Shown here: positions 52,806 to 62,413 of the stretch, in pieces
How positions within the stretch are numbered: position 1 is the stretch's first letter
Layout of the letters: each line of letters begins with the position of its first letter
From: JAGQPD01 sp020426865
Lineage (GTDB): Bacteria; Planctomycetota; Planctomycetia; Pirellulales; Pirellulaceae
Direction: 5' to 3'
DNA: 64,000 nucleotides
Assembly: GCA_041399065.1 (NCBI GenBank)
Contig: JAWKTN010000003.1
Span: 1,054,001 to 1,118,000, forward strand
Made by a program: the position numbers and the translations under genes
Notes under the pieces: model-generated
Told to the model about the DNA's origin: nothing
The model's input: the letters and a program-made list of their open reading frames with translations, nothing else
Database searches by the model: none

Positions 52806-54128
52806 TTAGTCCATCGCCATTTGATGCTGGTCGTTCCGCGATTGCCGACGACCGGCGTCGAGGTTGTGACCGTTTCCATGGGGGACACCGCTGCCATTGC
52901 CATTGCCGTTATGCGGGCCAGGGTTCGATTTGCCGCGGCGCAGGCGATGTTGCCGTTTGCGATACACCGCCGGCGTTTCGCCGAATTCACGTCGGAAGAC
53001 GACGCCCAGATACTCACGGCGGAGGAATCCAGATTTCTGTGCAATCTCATCGATCTGCAATTCGGTATTGGCCAGCAGATCGACAGCCCGGTCCAAACGG
53101 ACTTGAACAATCTCGTCGTGAATCGTTCGATGGAATGTCTTGCGAAAATGACGCTGCAGCGTGCTGCGTGCCATTCCAGTGTGCTGCACGACGTCGTCGA
53201 TTGTGATCCCGTGACAAGCGTGTTTACGAATGAACGACATCGCCGTGGCCATTTGCGGATCTTCAATGGCCCGACCGGTCGTCGACCCGCGAACCGCGAT
53301 GCGGCTGGGATGGATGGACACGGATTGTCTCGACGGAGTCCTGTTGCGCAGAAGTTCGTCGAGCATCTTTGCGGCCTCGTATCCAATCCGCTCATAATCC
53401 GGAACGACGCTTGACAGCGGTGGCTCGGCCACGTCGCACAAGAGTTCATCGTTGCCGATCCCCATCACCGCGACTTGCTCGGGAACTCGCAGATTCATCC
53501 GGCGACAGGCGGTAAGAATATCGACCCCGACGGAATCATTGCTCGCCAGAATCCCGATCGGTTTAGGGAGTTTTTCCAGCCATTGGGCGATCACGTCCAG
53601 CAGCGAAGAAGATGAATCCGACGCAGAGACTGCGCTGTCCAACCAGAGATGGGCGACCTGACCACTTAACGATTCGGCCAGCTTGCAGAAGATATTATGC
53701 CGTGCGCGTGACCAAGGTGTGTCCCACTCGCCACAGTACGCCAAGTTCGTGAACGCGCGATCCTGGAGATGTTCAAATGCCATGCGGCAAATCGCCGTGT
53801 CGTCTTCGTGGACCGCACGACAAGTGGAATCGGGACGCAGCGGCGCCATCGATACCACCGGAATCCCCAATACCCCCAGCCGCTCAATGCTCATGTCGTT
53901 CGCGAATCGACCCAACACGCCGTCCACCGGCCACTGCTGCAAGTGCTGAACCGTCGCCTCAATCGACCCGCGCTCTTGCGGCTCGACCGTCCAGTTCCCC
54001 ACTTCCCGAGCCAGCCGGCTGACCCCTCGCAGTAGCTCCCGCTCGGTTGCTAACGGAGTCTCCAAGAATACCGCAATGCGCTGCTGATGGGGTAGTTGAA
54101 CCGTTTGTTCTGAAAAATGACTAGTCAT
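52806..54128 (-). CDS. XylR-type regulator (LacI-like sensor plus AraC DNA-binding domain)
   Basis: 440 residues. Residues about 15-290 are a periplasmic-binding-protein/LacI-like ligand domain (VDGVLGRFANDMSIERL, PIGILASNDSVGVDILTACR, AVMGIGNDELLCDVAEPPLSS). Residues about 295-395 are the AraC-type double helix-turn-helix (ITIDDVVQHTGMARSTLQRHF and EIAQKSGFLRREYLGVVFRREFG). This is the architecture of the xylose regulator XylR. The last ~40 residues are a Gly/Asn/His-rich tail not seen in XylR. Planctomycetes have many paralogues, usually controlling sugar use; the target is unknown. No ribosome binding site before the ATG. Confidence 0.9.
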   Translation of the reverse strand: MTSHFSEQTVQLPHQQRIAVFLETPLATERELLRGVSRLAREVGNWTVEPQERGSIEATVQHLQQWPVDGVLGRFANDMSIERLGVLGIPVVSMAPLRPDSTCRAVHEDDTAICRMAFEHLQDRAFTNLAYCGEWDTPWSRARHNIFCKLAESLSGQVAHLWLDSAVSASDSSSSLLDVIAQWLEKLPKPIGILASNDSVGVDILTACRRMNLRVPEQVAVMGIGNDELLCDVAEPPLSSVVPDYERIGYEAAKMLDELLRNRTPSRQSVSIHPSRIAVRGSTTGRAIEDPQMATAMSFIRKHACHGITIDDVVQHTGMARSTLQRHFRKTFHRTIHDEIVQVRLDRAVDLLANTELQIDEIAQKSGFLRREYLGVVFRREFGETPAVYRKRQHRLRRGKSNPGPHNGNGNGSGVPHGNGHNLDAGRRQSRNDQHQMAMD

Positions 54129-54835
54129 ACGTTCGCCCTTGTGATGGTTCGTCGCGAACCACTTGAATTTGTGCCTTACCTGTTCCCTCTCACGTGCGCT
54201 GATTCACCATGCGAAACGCCGCGAGAACTCCATAAACTTCCGAGGGATCAATCGCAGCTGAAAAGGGATACCACCACCGATGCTGTGCAACTTCCGAGCG
54301 AGAAAAGCTGCTGTATTGCTCCAAAGCAAGTCTGTGCTGCAAGCAATCGCCGTGAGCGTCTTAGAAGCGAGCACATCATGACCCGCTAAATCAAGCAATC
54401 GGTTCGATATCGATAGCGATTTTTCTGCTGCAGGAACCCGCCACCTCCGGCCGGGCTAACCTACACTTGGGTAATATACGGTTCTTTCGGGGGGGTAGTC
54501 AAGCATTTGGTTCGAAATCATGCATCCATGCGACTCAATAAACGGGGAATTTTACTGAGATTGGGACGAGTTGCAGCGAATCCAGGATTGGCAACGCCGA
54601 GCCACGACACTTAGTATTGGAATGCCGACGGCGGGAATTAGACCCCTTTTCAACGACCGCGAGAAAACTAAGCTAAGGCCGAGGTTACTGCGGATTGTTG
54701 AGAACTTAGCAGCAGCCGGGTGAACATCGGATTGGCAGGCAGGTTCTGCATGCCACGCGGATTTGTTACCTAATACTTTCATCGGCCCACGGTTGTCGGG
54801 CGTACCGACGAAAAGAAATCAGAAAGGATTTTACA
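54129..54835. other. Intergenic, nothing recognised
   Basis: 707 bases between divergent genes, AT-richer than the neighbourhood. No convincing ORF, repeat or RNA structure seen. Possibly decayed sequence or a long regulatory region. Confidence 0.45.
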
Positions 54836-55288
54836 ATGGAATATGAATCGCGACCGCAGAAGAGTTGGTTTGGACGAAATTGGTTCTGGTTAGTCCCCCT
54901 CGTCTTGATCGTGCTCGGAAGCCCCTTTATCTGTTGCGGTGGCGCGGCGTTTCTGGGCTTTAACATGGTCACGCAGCCCCGCGATGGGGCCATTGCCGCC
55001 ATGGAAGCCGACCCGGCCATCTCGGCCAAACTAGGGACGCCACTGACCGCCGGCTCCACCTTTAACGTGACGAACTATCAGAACAACAATGGCAATGGAT
55101 CGGCGACGCTATCATTCAACGTTTCCGGTCCCAACGGTAATGCCAACGTTTCCGGCGATATGGCGTTAACCGCCAACGTTTGGCGACCGGCCGATCTGAC
55201 GATCACCTGCGACGACGGTACGGAATTTAAACTCCCCGCCGGTGCCGCTCAGCCTGAAGTTGACGCAACCGAAGAGGACGGCCTGTAG
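54836..55288 (+). CDS. Coa1-like single-pass membrane protein
   Basis: 150 residues, AAAGGA before the ATG. One membrane segment (about 17-42, NWFWLVPLVLIVLGSPFICCGG). The exported part, AIAAMEADPAISAKLGTPLTAG then GNGSATLSFNVSGPNGNANVSGDMAL, follows the Coa1/Tim21 pattern (LG.P....., then alternating strands with Gly). In mitochondria Coa1 helps cytochrome oxidase assembly; bacterial members are uncharacterised and no oxidase gene is nearby. Stands alone. Confidence 0.65.
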   Translation: MEYESRPQKSWFGRNWFWLVPLVLIVLGSPFICCGGAAFLGFNMVTQPRDGAIAAMEADPAISAKLGTPLTAGSTFNVTNYQNNNGNGSATLSFNVSGPNGNANVSGDMALTANVWRPADLTITCDDGTEFKLPAGAAQPEVDATEEDGL

Positions 55289-55639
55289 TCCCGTTCTGGT
55301 TCGCCGTGCCTTTACCCATGCGCCAACATGACCAAGTGCTTTAGCGACAGCGAGTTCATATCCCGGTGTAATGGCGTGCGGCGCGAGTTCTGAAAACGGT
55401 GACTTTTCCGGCTGCCTGGGGATCGGCTGGAGCTATGTATGTGCCAGGTACAACGGTTCGGCCCAGCAATGGCCAACGCGGTCAAGGAGGCCAGTGCGGC
55501 GGGACACGGCGGAGCGATCCGGGTTGCATTGTTTGCGGGCAAATTGTCAGCGTCCGGTTTTTCTTGTTGCCAGACCACAATCGCGTCATAGGGAATCCCG
55601 CGGCCATTGAAGTGACAAGCGGCAGCCGACGAGGCGGAC
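55289..55639. other. Intergenic, nothing recognised
   Basis: 351 bases between the Coa1-like gene and msrA, which point at each other. No coding frame with a ribosome binding site and no terminator with a T-run was found. Confidence 0.45.
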
Positions 55640-56179
55640 CTATTGTCTTCGCAAATGGGCAAATGCGTGCCGAAATTTTTCGACTTTGGGACCCACGACA
55701 GCCGCACAATACGGTTGTCGTGGATTGCGGGCGAAAAAGTCCTGATGATAGTCTTCGGCAGGATAGAATTTTTCAAACGGCACGATCTCCGTCACGATCG
55801 GTCGTTCAAAGACTCGCTGTTCGTTTAGCAAAGCGATGATTTCTGTCGCAGACTCTTGTTGTTCGGGCGAGTGATAAAAAATCACCGAACGATACTGCGT
55901 TCCCACATCGTTGCCTTGGCGATTGAGCGTCGTGGGATCGTGAGTTTTGAAGAACACTTCCAGCAGCGTTGCGTATGGAACCTGTTGCGAGTCGTAGGTG
56001 ATCTGAATGACTTCCGCGTGTCCGGTATCTCCGCGACAGACCTGTTGATATGTTGGATCGTCAACGTGTCCGCCGGAGTAGCCGGAGGCCACCGACTCGA
56101 CACCGCTGAGTTCCAGGAATACGGCTTCGGTGCACCAAAAACAGCCACCTCCGAATGTCGCCAGTTGTCGCTCTTGCAT
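55640..56179 (-). CDS. msrA: Peptide methionine (S)-S-oxide reductase MsrA
   Basis: 179 residues, normal length. FGGGCFWCTEAVFLELSGV contains the catalytic Cys of the GCFW motif; VASGYSGGHVDDPTYQQVCRGDTGHAEVIQI and PTTLNRQGNDVGTQYRSVIF are further family blocks. It reduces methionine S-sulfoxide in proteins using thioredoxin. Possible resolving cysteine in PYCAAVVGPK near the C terminus. Seventeen bases separate it from the upstream arginine gene, so it may be cotranscribed. Confidence 0.96.
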   Translation of the reverse strand: MQERQLATFGGGCFWCTEAVFLELSGVESVASGYSGGHVDDPTYQQVCRGDTGHAEVIQITYDSQQVPYATLLEVFFKTHDPTTLNRQGNDVGTQYRSVIFYHSPEQQESATEIIALLNEQRVFERPIVTEIVPFEKFYPAEDYHQDFFARNPRQPYCAAVVGPKVEKFRHAFAHLRRQ

Positions 56180-56196
56180 GGTTGAAAGTATTCCTT

Positions 56197-57057
56197 TTAG
56201 ACTCGCGATGTACGGTCGGCCACGATGCTTTCAGGGCGATGTTGAAGTGCCTCTTCGCCGTTCAGTCGCAACGTCAGGCATTTCGCACTTCCGCCGGCCT
56301 TAACGAATTCGCTCAACGGCGTATCGTAGGTGGCAAACCCTAATCCTTGCAAGGCCGCTTGCATTTTCGGACTACCGCTATTCGACACGACCGCTTTGCC
56401 GACGACGACGGCATTGCAGGCGAAGTGTCGAGCTTCATCGGCATCGACAGGGATGAGTGTCTCGATGTGGGCTCGTAGCGCATCGATGCCGTAATGGTCG
56501 AACGCGCCCGGATAGTAGAGAGCGATACCAGGGGCCAGCGGACAGAAGCACGTATCGAGATGGTAGTAATACGGATCGACCAGGGGGAGGGCGATGACGC
56601 GGCAGTTGAGCATTTCGCCAATCAGTTGTTCGCTCCGCATGTCACTGCGGATCCGATAGCCCGCAAACAGGGTATCGCCGCAGAACAAGGCATCACCGGC
56701 CCCTTCAAATGCCAGTCCCTCCGGCAGGAATTCGACACGAAACCCATGCGTACGGAACCACTGGGCATTGATCGGCGTCTCCCGCTGCCGCTGCGCGTAG
56801 CGAAAGTTGGCCATCACCGCCACGTCGTCGTGAACTAGGGCCGCATTCGCCGTAAATACCAGGTCGGGTAGTCCCGGGACCGGGTCGATCAACGTTATTC
56901 GGGCCCCCAGTTGCTCAAGCAAATCACGCAGTCCATGCCATTGATGCTGTGCCGCATGTCTGTCGGCGGGGCGGTCGGTGTCCATCCACGGATTGATTTC
57001 GTACTCGATGCCATAATAGTCGGGCGGACACATCAGGATCTGAGGGAGCAAGTTCAT
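56197..57057 (-). CDS. Arginine dihydrolase-like guanidino hydrolase (AgrE N-terminal type)
   Basis: 286 residues, start overlapping the preceding stop (ATGA). It belongs to the guanidine-modifying superfamily: PDLVFTANAALVHDD, FEGAGDALF, YYHLDTCFCPLAP with the catalytic His, and near the end AGGSAKCLTLRL with the catalytic Cys. Its position next to the TIGR00300-type gene matches the N-terminal domain of cyanobacterial AgrE, which turns arginine into ornithine, CO2 and ammonia. An arginine or dimethylarginine hydrolase is the alternative. Confidence 0.82.
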   Translation of the reverse strand: MNLLPQILMCPPDYYGIEYEINPWMDTDRPADRHAAQHQWHGLRDLLEQLGARITLIDPVPGLPDLVFTANAALVHDDVAVMANFRYAQRQRETPINAQWFRTHGFRVEFLPEGLAFEGAGDALFCGDTLFAGYRIRSDMRSEQLIGEMLNCRVIALPLVDPYYYHLDTCFCPLAPGIALYYPGAFDHYGIDALRAHIETLIPVDADEARHFACNAVVVGKAVVSNSGSPKMQAALQGLGFATYDTPLSEFVKAGGSAKCLTLRLNGEEALQHRPESIVADRTSRV

Positions 57058-58289
57058 CGATCAGCCTCCGTCAACTGTTGCACTTCTCGGACAAGCGTCC
57101 GCATGAACGGTTCCACGTCGGTCACCAACCCCATGGTTTGAAACGATCCCCGGTCCGATAACTTGATGACGGTGGACGGATTGATGTCAACGCATACCAC
57201 CTTCACCCAGGACGGCAAGAGGTTTCCCACCGCGATGGAGTGCAACGTTGTGGCCACCATCAAGCAGAAACGAACATCCTTCAGCAGCTTTCGCATGGCA
57301 CGTTGTGCATCCAGGACGTCCGTTACAACATCCGGTAACGGACCATCGTCGCGAATGCTGCCTGCCAGCAAAAAGGGTACGTCGCGCTGAACACATTGGT
57401 ACATGATACCCGACTTGAGCACGCCGCTTCCAACAGCTTGGCGAATCCCGCCAGCTCGTCGTATCGTGTTGATCGCTCGCAGGTGATGCTCGTGACCCGA
57501 ATCAACAGGGTCACCTCGTTCCAGGTCGACCCCCAAGCTGGTGCCGAATAGCGATCGTTCGATGTCATGCGTCGCCAGCGCGTTACCTGCCAGCAAAACC
57601 TGCACGTACTGATGTTCGATGAGCCATTCCAGGTGTTTGCTGCTGCCGGTATGAACGATCGCCGGGCCCCCGACCAGCGCGGTCTTGGCTCCGGCCAACT
57701 TCGTCTCGTGCAATAGCTTCGCAACCTGCAGGACCGCCACTCCCTTCGGTTTTTCCGTTGAGACACTGCTACTCATGAACTCAAATGCTTGTTTCTCGGC
57801 GTGACGTTCCTCGGGAAACACACGCACCCCCATGTGGCCGACGACCACCTCCATCGTTTGCTTGACGTCGATCATCGGAATGCATCGCGCCGTTCCGCTT
57901 TCGATCACGATGCCGCAGTCCATTTCCTGGTCGGCAACGTCGATCCATTGGCCGTCAATCCGGACTTGGGTCCGTTGGTTGGTCGTGCTGTAAAAGGCGT
58001 CGGGAAAGGCGCCATCCATATCAGCCGTTTCCGTTCGACAATCGCGCACGTGCGTTGGAACCGCTCCGTGGTCCGAGATTTGAGCCAGGATGGCGTCCAG
58101 GTCGCGGCGAGTATCGGCACTCACTTCCAACACCGCTAAGCTCGGATCGTGCCGACCTTGGCCGATTTGGATTTGCCGGATCCTGAAGGAGCCACCGGCC
58201 TGGGAAATGCAATCCAGGATCCGAGGCAGTATCAAACTGTCGATGATATGCCCGCGTACTTCGATCTCTTCGACGGCCGATGTTGGCAT
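57054..58289 (-). CDS. TIGR00300-type ornithine cyclodeaminase (LOR/SDH domain)
   Basis: 411 residues, TGAGGTGATT before the ATG. N-terminal ~100 residues are the LOR/SDH conserved region (VRGHIIDSLILPRILDCI, VLEVSADTRRDLDAILAQISDHG). Then a Rossmann-type part with IPMIDVKQTMEVVVGHMGVRVFP, ALVGGPAIVHTGSSKHLEWLI, LLAGNALATHDIERSLFGTSLG and VVCVDINPSTVIKLSDRGS. The family converts ornithine to proline and ammonia, without resemblance to the classic ornithine cyclodeaminase. In cyanobacterial AgrE this region is fused behind the dihydrolase; here the genes are separate, in reverse order and coupled. Confidence 0.85.
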   Translation of the reverse strand: MPTSAVEEIEVRGHIIDSLILPRILDCISQAGGSFRIRQIQIGQGRHDPSLAVLEVSADTRRDLDAILAQISDHGAVPTHVRDCRTETADMDGAFPDAFYSTTNQRTQVRIDGQWIDVADQEMDCGIVIESGTARCIPMIDVKQTMEVVVGHMGVRVFPEERHAEKQAFEFMSSSVSTEKPKGVAVLQVAKLLHETKLAGAKTALVGGPAIVHTGSSKHLEWLIEHQYVQVLLAGNALATHDIERSLFGTSLGVDLERGDPVDSGHEHHLRAINTIRRAGGIRQAVGSGVLKSGIMYQCVQRDVPFLLAGSIRDDGPLPDVVTDVLDAQRAMRKLLKDVRFCLMVATTLHSIAVGNLLPSWVKVVCVDINPSTVIKLSDRGSFQTMGLVTDVEPFMRTLVREVQQLTEADR

Positions 58290-58500
58290 GAATCACCTCA
58301 GAAAAAGTTCTTCGTCTTCTATCCCAAAGCCTATCATATGCCTCGACTTATTTTAGGTGACGGTGGCCTATTCGTCCTTTTCGGCGAGTTGATGCCGAGT
58401 GCGTGGGGTTGTCAAGGCGTTCGGGGGAAGGACATAATCGACCTCACAAGCGACTTCGTGCATTTTTTCACAATGGACATTCCTCTTGGCGGAAACCGTG

Positions 58501-60009
58501 ATGAATTCACCATCCACGTACATTCTAGCGCTCGATCAAGGTACGACATCCAGCCGAGCGATTATTTTTCGACACGATGGGACAGTGGTTGCCAAATCGC
58601 AACAAGAGTTCCCGCAGCTATTGCCGCAACCTGGACATGTGGAGCACGACCCGGAAGCGATTTGGGAATCGCAGCTGAAGGTAGCTCAGGATGCGATTGG
58701 TCGAGCACAGATCGAGCCGACGCAGATTTCCGCTGTGGGGGTGACGAATCAACGCGAGACAACGGTGGTGTGGGAACGGTCCAACGGCAAGGCGGTGGGC
58801 AATGCGATTGTGTGGCAGAGTCGGATCACGAGCCCGATTTGCGACCGTTTGAAAGCTGAAGGAGTGGAACCGTTAATTCGGTCGCGTACGGGACTGGTGG
58901 TCGATCCCTATTTTTCTGGGACGAAGCTACAGTACATTTTGGACCAGACGCCTGGTTTGCGGCAACGTGCCGAGAAAGGAGAAATCCTGTTTGGAACGAT
59001 CGACAGCTTTCTGCTGTGGAGATTGACGGGTGGACGTGTTCACGTCACAGATTACACCAACGCCTGTCGTACGCTATTGTTCAATATTCATACGTTGGAT
59101 TGGGACGATGAGCTGCTGAAGGTGTTGAATATCCCCAGGGCGATGTTACCCAAGGTTGTCGATTCCAGTGGTGTGGTCGGACATACGAATGCTGACCTGT
59201 TGGGATGTGAGATTCCGATTGCTGGGATCGCTGGCGACCAGCAAGCGGCGACTTTTGGCCAGGCATGTTTTGATGTCGGGGACGCGAAGAATACCTACGG
59301 CACCGGTTGTTTTCTGTTGCTCAATACCGGTGCGACCGCCGTGCAATCGGAGAACAAGATTCTCACGACGATCGGTTGGGGAATCGGCGGCAAGATTACT
59401 TATTGTTTGGAGGGGGCCGTGTTCATCGCCGGGGCGGTCGTGCAATGGCTCCGAGATGGCCTTGGGGTTATCCAAGAATCGACCGACGTCGAGCGGCTGG
59501 CGGCCAGCGTGCCAGATTCCGGTGGCGTGTACCTGGTGCCTGCATTCGTCGGTCTGGGGGCTCCCTACTGGGACCCGTATGCTCGGGGTACGATCATCGG
59601 AATCACACGCGGAACGACCGCCGCCCATTTGGCACGGGCCGCCGTGGAATCGATGGCATTTCAAAGCTGGGAGCTGCTCGAAGCGATGGAACGCGATGCG
59701 GGGCTGCAACTAAAGACATTGAAAGTGGATGGTGGTGCGTCGGTCAATGATGCGCTGATGCAGTTCCAAGCCGACTTGTTGGACGCGACCGTTCGGCGGC
59801 CGACGGTCGCCGAGACAACGGCTTTGGGAGCGGCCTATCTGGCCGGCTTGGCGGTTGGATACTGGCCCGATCAGCAATCGGTGCGTGACAATTGGCAATT
59901 GGATAAAGAGTTTACCCCGGCCATGACGTCGGAGCTTCGCGATCGCCGACGTGCTTACTGGAAGCGCGCCGTCGCACGCTCACTGCAATGGGAAGATGTT
60001 GGCGTGTAG
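58501..60009 (+). CDS. glpK: Glycerol kinase
   Basis: 502 residues from MNSPSTYILALDQGTTSSRA; a TTG five codons earlier is possible. FGGY kinase: ALDQGTTSSRAIIF phosphate loop, GHVEHDPEAIW, GVTNQRETTVVWER, DYTNACRTLLFNIHTLDWDD, GDQQAATFGQACF and KTLKVDGGASVNDALMQ. All blocks are of GlpK, and the length is typical. Uses ATP to make glycerol-3-phosphate. No glpF or glpD nearby. Divergent from the arginine operon. Confidence 0.95.
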   Translation: MNSPSTYILALDQGTTSSRAIIFRHDGTVVAKSQQEFPQLLPQPGHVEHDPEAIWESQLKVAQDAIGRAQIEPTQISAVGVTNQRETTVVWERSNGKAVGNAIVWQSRITSPICDRLKAEGVEPLIRSRTGLVVDPYFSGTKLQYILDQTPGLRQRAEKGEILFGTIDSFLLWRLTGGRVHVTDYTNACRTLLFNIHTLDWDDELLKVLNIPRAMLPKVVDSSGVVGHTNADLLGCEIPIAGIAGDQQAATFGQACFDVGDAKNTYGTGCFLLLNTGATAVQSENKILTTIGWGIGGKITYCLEGAVFIAGAVVQWLRDGLGVIQESTDVERLAASVPDSGGVYLVPAFVGLGAPYWDPYARGTIIGITRGTTAAHLARAAVESMAFQSWELLEAMERDAGLQLKTLKVDGGASVNDALMQFQADLLDATVRRPTVAETTALGAAYLAGLAVGYWPDQQSVRDNWQLDKEFTPAMTSELRDRRRAYWKRAVARSLQWEDVGV

Positions 60010-60079
60010 TACTGACGCTAAGACGACTGACAATGATTGGACATCGATCAAGAGTGTTAATGTAGGCGAGGTGATGACA

Positions 60080-61372
60080 ATGCGAAGTTATATTCTAGCG
60101 ACAATGTTGTTAGGGAGTACGTTTGTGACGAATGTGTGGGCGCAGCCCCAACCCTTTAGCCCCAACTACGACGAGGACAAAGTTCCAAAATTCGAACTGC
60201 CAGATCCGTTGGTCGCAGCGGATGGCAGTCGGGTAGATTCGGCCGACGCGTGGCGGAGCGAGCAACGCCCACGGCTGTTAAAACTATTTGCCGAACAGAT
60301 GTTTGGCATCACGCCCACGACGCCATTTCAACAGCATTTCACGTTGCACTCGGCCGACGATCAGGCGCTCGATGGTACGGCGACTCGTAAGCTCGTGACG
60401 ATCAACGTGCAGGGCAACGGACGGACGCTGCCGTTGGACTTGCTGATCTATTTGCCGAACAAAACACGACAGCCGGCGCCGATCTTTGTCGGGTTAAATT
60501 TCGAAGGAAATCATACCGCGCATGCCGACCCAGAGATTCCGTTTCCACGTCAGGTCTACAAGTCGGGAAGCGGCGAGAAGATCGTTCCGGCGGCGCGAGG
60601 CGCCCAGTCGGGGCGTTGGCCCGTCGAACAGATCCTGGCGCGCGGCTATGGCGTCGCCACCATGTACTGCGGAGATATCGATCCCGATTTCGACGATCAA
60701 TTCGCCAATGGCGTCCATCCTTTATTCTACGAACCGGGACAATCTCAATTGCACGATGATCAATGGGGAACGATCGGCGCATGGGCGTGGGGCTTGAGCC
60801 GGATCGTGGACTATTTGATGACCGACGCCGATATCGACCACGAGCGGATCATCGTGATGGGCCATTCACGACTGGGGAAGACCGCCATGTGGGCCGCCGC
60901 ACAGGACGAACGATTTGCTGCCGCCGTCTCCAATAGCTCGGGATGCGGCGGTGCGGCACTTAGCCGCCGTCGCTTCGGTGAAACCGTCCAACGCATCAAT
61001 CAGAATTTTCCACATTGGTTCTGCCGTAACTTCAAGAAATACAACAACAACGAGGACGCGTTGCCGATTGATCAACACGAGCTTGTAGCACTGGTCGCCC
61101 CCCGCCCGATCTTGATCTGCAGCGCTGTCAATGATCGGTGGGCCGATCCTCGCGGCGAGTTCCTATCGGGAAAATATGCCAGCCCCGTTTTCCGGCTGCT
61201 GGGTGTCGAGGGCATGGCTGCTGACGAAATGCCCGCCGTGGATGCCCCGGTCTATAGCCGAATTGGGTACCGAATTCGCGAAGGCGATCATCAGGTCCTG
61301 CCCGGTGATTGGAGTATCTTCTGCGATTTCGCCGATCACAATCTCCCGTCGAGCCATTGCTCTCCGCAGTAA
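60080..61372 (+). CDS. CE15-like esterase (GHSRLGK type)
   Basis: 430 residues from MRSYILATMLLGSTFVTNVWA, a signal peptide; GAGG is eight bases before this ATG, better placed than for the ATG two codons earlier. Alpha/beta hydrolase of the CE15 type: Ser263 in VMGHSRLGKTAMWAAAQDERF, then VSNSSGCGGAALSRRRFGE, and His in REGDHQVLPGDW. In this branch of bacterial CE15 the acid lies elsewhere than in fungal enzymes; PRPILICSAVNDRWADP is a possible place. Acts on glucuronate esters in plant or algal polysaccharides. Follows glpK by 70 bases. Different subgroup from the esterase at 38163. Confidence 0.85.
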   Translation: MRSYILATMLLGSTFVTNVWAQPQPFSPNYDEDKVPKFELPDPLVAADGSRVDSADAWRSEQRPRLLKLFAEQMFGITPTTPFQQHFTLHSADDQALDGTATRKLVTINVQGNGRTLPLDLLIYLPNKTRQPAPIFVGLNFEGNHTAHADPEIPFPRQVYKSGSGEKIVPAARGAQSGRWPVEQILARGYGVATMYCGDIDPDFDDQFANGVHPLFYEPGQSQLHDDQWGTIGAWAWGLSRIVDYLMTDADIDHERIIVMGHSRLGKTAMWAAAQDERFAAAVSNSSGCGGAALSRRRFGETVQRINQNFPHWFCRNFKKYNNNEDALPIDQHELVALVAPRPILICSAVNDRWADPRGEFLSGKYASPVFRLLGVEGMAADEMPAVDAPVYSRIGYRIREGDHQVLPGDWSIFCDFADHNLPSSHCSPQ

Positions 61373-61630
61373 GGCCGCCGACAAAATGCCCAGGAGTGGC
61401 GCAAGGGGGGCAGCGGGACCGGCCCCAGCGACGCAACGCGGGGCACCCGCCCCGCCTTCGTCGCGAATCTTGTATTGCCCCAGGAACGCCATGAGCCGGC
61501 ATTTTTTTGTTTTTTTCTGTTGATGAGGGTTTGATGCTTGAGATCGCTGGAACAGGTCGTTAAGGTAGTGACTGCTGATTTGAAACCTTGTTTACCGCAA
61601 CCGTTTCCCCTTTGAATCACGAGGTAGCTA

Positions 61631-62380
61631 ATGAAGTACACAACTTGGATGGCAACTGCCCTGATCGTGGTCGCCGGAAGTACCGCCTGCAGCGCCGGCG
61701 AATTTGGATTGAGTGCCCCATTTACGGACGATGCGAGTTCAGGGATCTCGTCGAGTAATACGTATACCCATGCCATTAGTGGTGGCACGGCGGTGTCTGT
61801 CAATGGTGTCAGCTTCGAGGCGCTTACCGATGCAGTGACACCTGCCAATTTCGATTGGAATACCAACACGTTCAGCAAGAACCTGGTGACGAACAACTTT
61901 GGTGACTGGGCTGGTGGTGGTACGGTGACCGGTCCGGAGACAATTGCGTTGTTGAAAGACTTTACGTATTCCGGTAACGGCGCGAATCAACCCGCTTCGC
62001 AAACGTTTACACTTACTGGGTTGACGCCAGGACAACAGTACGATTTTCGTTTTTACATTCGTCCGTGGGATGACGCGGGCAGTGGTCGCCCGATCGACTT
62101 CACGTTCACCAATGGTTCGGAGGTCGACACCGTGGCTGGTCCGGAGGATCGTCCCGGGACAGTACTTGGTACGGGTGACGAAATGAGTGCCTTCTATTTG
62201 AGTTACAAGTACACGGCACAGCTAGACAATTTGGTGATCGACGCAGCCGTGGGTTCCGCGGAAAACAATTCTGGCAGCTTCCATATGTACGGTTTGTCGA
62301 ATCAAGTCGTGCCCGAACCGAGTTGCTTCGCGCTACTTGCGATGGCCGCCTGTTCGCTCGGGTTACTCCGCCGCCGGTAA
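61631..62380 (+). CDS. PEP-CTERM surface protein
   Basis: 249 residues, GAGG before the ATG. Signal peptide (MKYTTWMATALIVVAGSTACSAG, split here as MKYTTW then ATALIVVAGSTACSAG). The body is beta-rich, with Gly/Thr/Asn-rich strands (FTLTGLTPGQQYDFRFYIRPW). The end is VPEPSCFALLAMAACSLGLLRRR, a PEP-CTERM tail with hydrophobic segment and arginines, recognised by exosortase. No catalytic motif. A strong terminator follows. Confidence 0.85.
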   Translation: MKYTTWMATALIVVAGSTACSAGEFGLSAPFTDDASSGISSSNTYTHAISGGTAVSVNGVSFEALTDAVTPANFDWNTNTFSKNLVTNNFGDWAGGGTVTGPETIALLKDFTYSGNGANQPASQTFTLTGLTPGQQYDFRFYIRPWDDAGSGRPIDFTFTNGSEVDTVAGPEDRPGTVLGTGDEMSAFYLSYKYTAQLDNLVIDAAVGSAENNSGSFHMYGLSNQVVPEPSCFALLAMAACSLGLLRRR

Positions 62381-62413
62381 TCGGTGCTCAGCGTTGGACG
62401 CGTTAACGAGACA

